From: Viscum album
Lineage: Eukaryota > Streptophyta > Magnoliopsida > Santalales > Viscaceae
Reading direction: 5' to 3'
Assembly: GCA_963277665.1 (NCBI GenBank)
Contig: OY728130.1
Location: 425,927,101 to 425,991,100 of the forward strand
DNA: 64,000 nt
The notes beneath the pieces were generated by a model. That model worked only from the letters and a program-made list of their open reading frames with translations. It made no database searches and was not told where the DNA came from. The position numbers were made by a program, and so were the translations under genes. Of this stretch, positions 62,721 through 64,000 are shown piece by piece (within the stretch, counting starts at the first letter, position 1; every line of letters begins with the position of its first letter).

Positions 62721-63609
62721 ATAAATCCATATTTTTGGTATGTGGTATGTTATATTACCACTATATATATATATATAATGTGGATGCTAAGTATGGGAAG
62801 TGGGTGTCAGTGAATCTAAGGGGATCCGTTCATGATTTCCCTTATGCATGTTAGGGCTATATATTCTTGTTTAACTCATACTGAGGTCCTCCAATATACT
62901 TCATTTATTACATAGATACCAATAGATATGTTTTATATGGGGGATGTCTGATTGAAGTGGCATTGAAACCAAATAAAGTTTCCATCTTTAATAAATTGTT
63001 TTAATTTTAGAGGGGGTATTATATGATATGAAATTATCAGTTTGAGTTACGGATATAATTGGGCCCATAGATTTTCTTGGTATTTGTGATATAGTTTAAC
63101 AACATAGTCCTTTATGTAGGGATGAACTATAATGAAACCTAATGTTTTTTCCTTTATTTTTGGTGATAAATATGGACTATTTAGAGGAAGATAGATCATT
63201 TAAACCTTATGTGTTGAATTTTGGCTGCTGATGGGCATGTCACCTTGGGAAAGTGGTGAGGTAATTTGGGAATATTACAAAAATGGGTGTCCTGATCCCT
63301 GACTTGAGTTATGAACATTTTATAACATTATTGCATGTTTAATGAAGACATGAACTCATATATTAGTTAGGTGAAGTGGCGATCTATCCTTTCTATTGGG
63401 ACTTTAGTATAATGAGTGCTCGCTATAGTGTGACCATTTGGGAATGGGAAGCAGTATGGAATTTAAAGTTATTCTAAAGAATTAAAGACTAGATATATAA
63501 ATAATATATGTGAAATTTTATGGTCATGAGTGTTTTAGTGAGTGGATTGTATTCAGATAATCCAATAACTAGGGTGATGAGCTATCTTAAATGGGTATGA
63601 TTATATATT

Positions 63610-64000
63610 ATTATGTTTCATTTTTAAGTGATTATCTATTCACCCATGATTTGGTTATGTTTGATGGAGATAAACTATTCACCCATGAATTAACCATGAT
63701 GATACATGAAACCTTGGAATAAATTCCCTTTAATATGGTGATTATTGATATGATATGTTTTTCACCCCCGATATGGTGAGATGAGTTTGAAGATAATATT
63801 ACCACCATCAATGTGGTGTGATGAGTTTGATTTCATGCTTACCAAAAATGTTATGGAGAGATGATTTTGATAATAAAATTGTTGCTTGTGATATGATATG
63901 ATAATTTTCATCATACTCTTACCACAAATTATACAGAGAGATGAATTTGATGATACACTTTCTGCTGATAATATAGAAAGATGAAATTGATAGTATGCTT
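63610..64000. repeat. ~40-bp degenerate tandem array, continues past window
   Basis: From about 63763 units begin CACCCCCGATATGGTGAGATG, CACCATCAATGTGGTGTGATG, CAAAAATGTTATGGAGAGATG and so on, each ending GAGTTTGAT plus about 12 bases; six units to 64000. Looser 42-45-bp units (CACCCATGA...) precede from about 63640. Confidence 0.85.

Larger units (their letters stand above)
62532..64000 (+). mobile_element. LTR 'F', plus strand, runs off the window
   Basis: Starts TGTATAATGTCGCATTCC after AAATT, has a TATA box 180 bp in, a (TA)n run at 62761-62777 and a 40-bp tandem array to the window end. The short U3 is like that of the solo LTR at 49316. The start is inferred, not confirmed by a second copy. 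Confidence 0.4.

Overview
The window is intergenic DNA from a plant nuclear genome, almost certainly an angiosperm with a large, repeat-rich genome. The evidence is Ty3/gypsy polyprotein with a C-terminal chromodomain (chromovirus, Tekay/Del-like), tRNA-iMet-type primer binding sites, a plant-type L1 LINE tail with zf-RVT and RNase H, and a tRNA-derived SINE. It is very AT-rich, and coding relics carry stops of the kind produced by C-to-T decay. I see no host protein-coding gene, no convincing functional tRNA or rRNA, and no organelle insert. The species cannot be named from this sequence.

Layout (most elements lie on the minus strand). 1-2305: LTR 'A'. 2306-4290: unassigned. 4304-7248: LTR 'D' with its primer binding site. 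7257-15838: complete but short LTR element 'C' (LTR, polypurine tract, 2.6 kb interior with a gag relic, PBS, LTR). 15844-19150: decayed Ty3/gypsy gag-protease-RT-RNase H-integrase, interrupted by C. 20037-21000: young 5'-truncated LINE with 14-bp target duplication and an intact ORF. 21014-24504 plus 57511-57784: LTR 'B', a relative of LTR A, split by everything in between.

The block 24505-57510 is a copia-like family 'B' in the arrangement LTR - interior - LTR - interior - LTR, that is two interiors sharing a middle LTR. It has been invaded several times: a solo LTR at 26837-29481, a full-length Tekay-like element at 33072-44070, a plus-strand solo LTR at 49316-51672 with perfect 5-bp target duplications, and a SINE at 55419-55804. 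The right end (59500-64000) holds two plus-strand LTRs, one ending at a PBS and one running off the window with a 40-bp tandem array.

Points of interest: (1) an 89-codon coiled-coil-type reading frame inside the U3 of one LTR family, present in three copies, two of identical length; (2) a SINE candidate with A and B boxes and near-perfect 16-bp target duplications; (3) a recurring LTR plan of TATA box, leader, 5'-splice-site-like word and a private tandem array; (4) an 18-bp x 14 array just upstream of a TATA box; (5) the deep nesting, which gives a relative insertion chronology. LTR boundaries were placed by eye from pairwise similarity, TG/CA-type ends, PBS, polypurine tracts and target duplications; most are good to a few bases, and those marked approximate are not.
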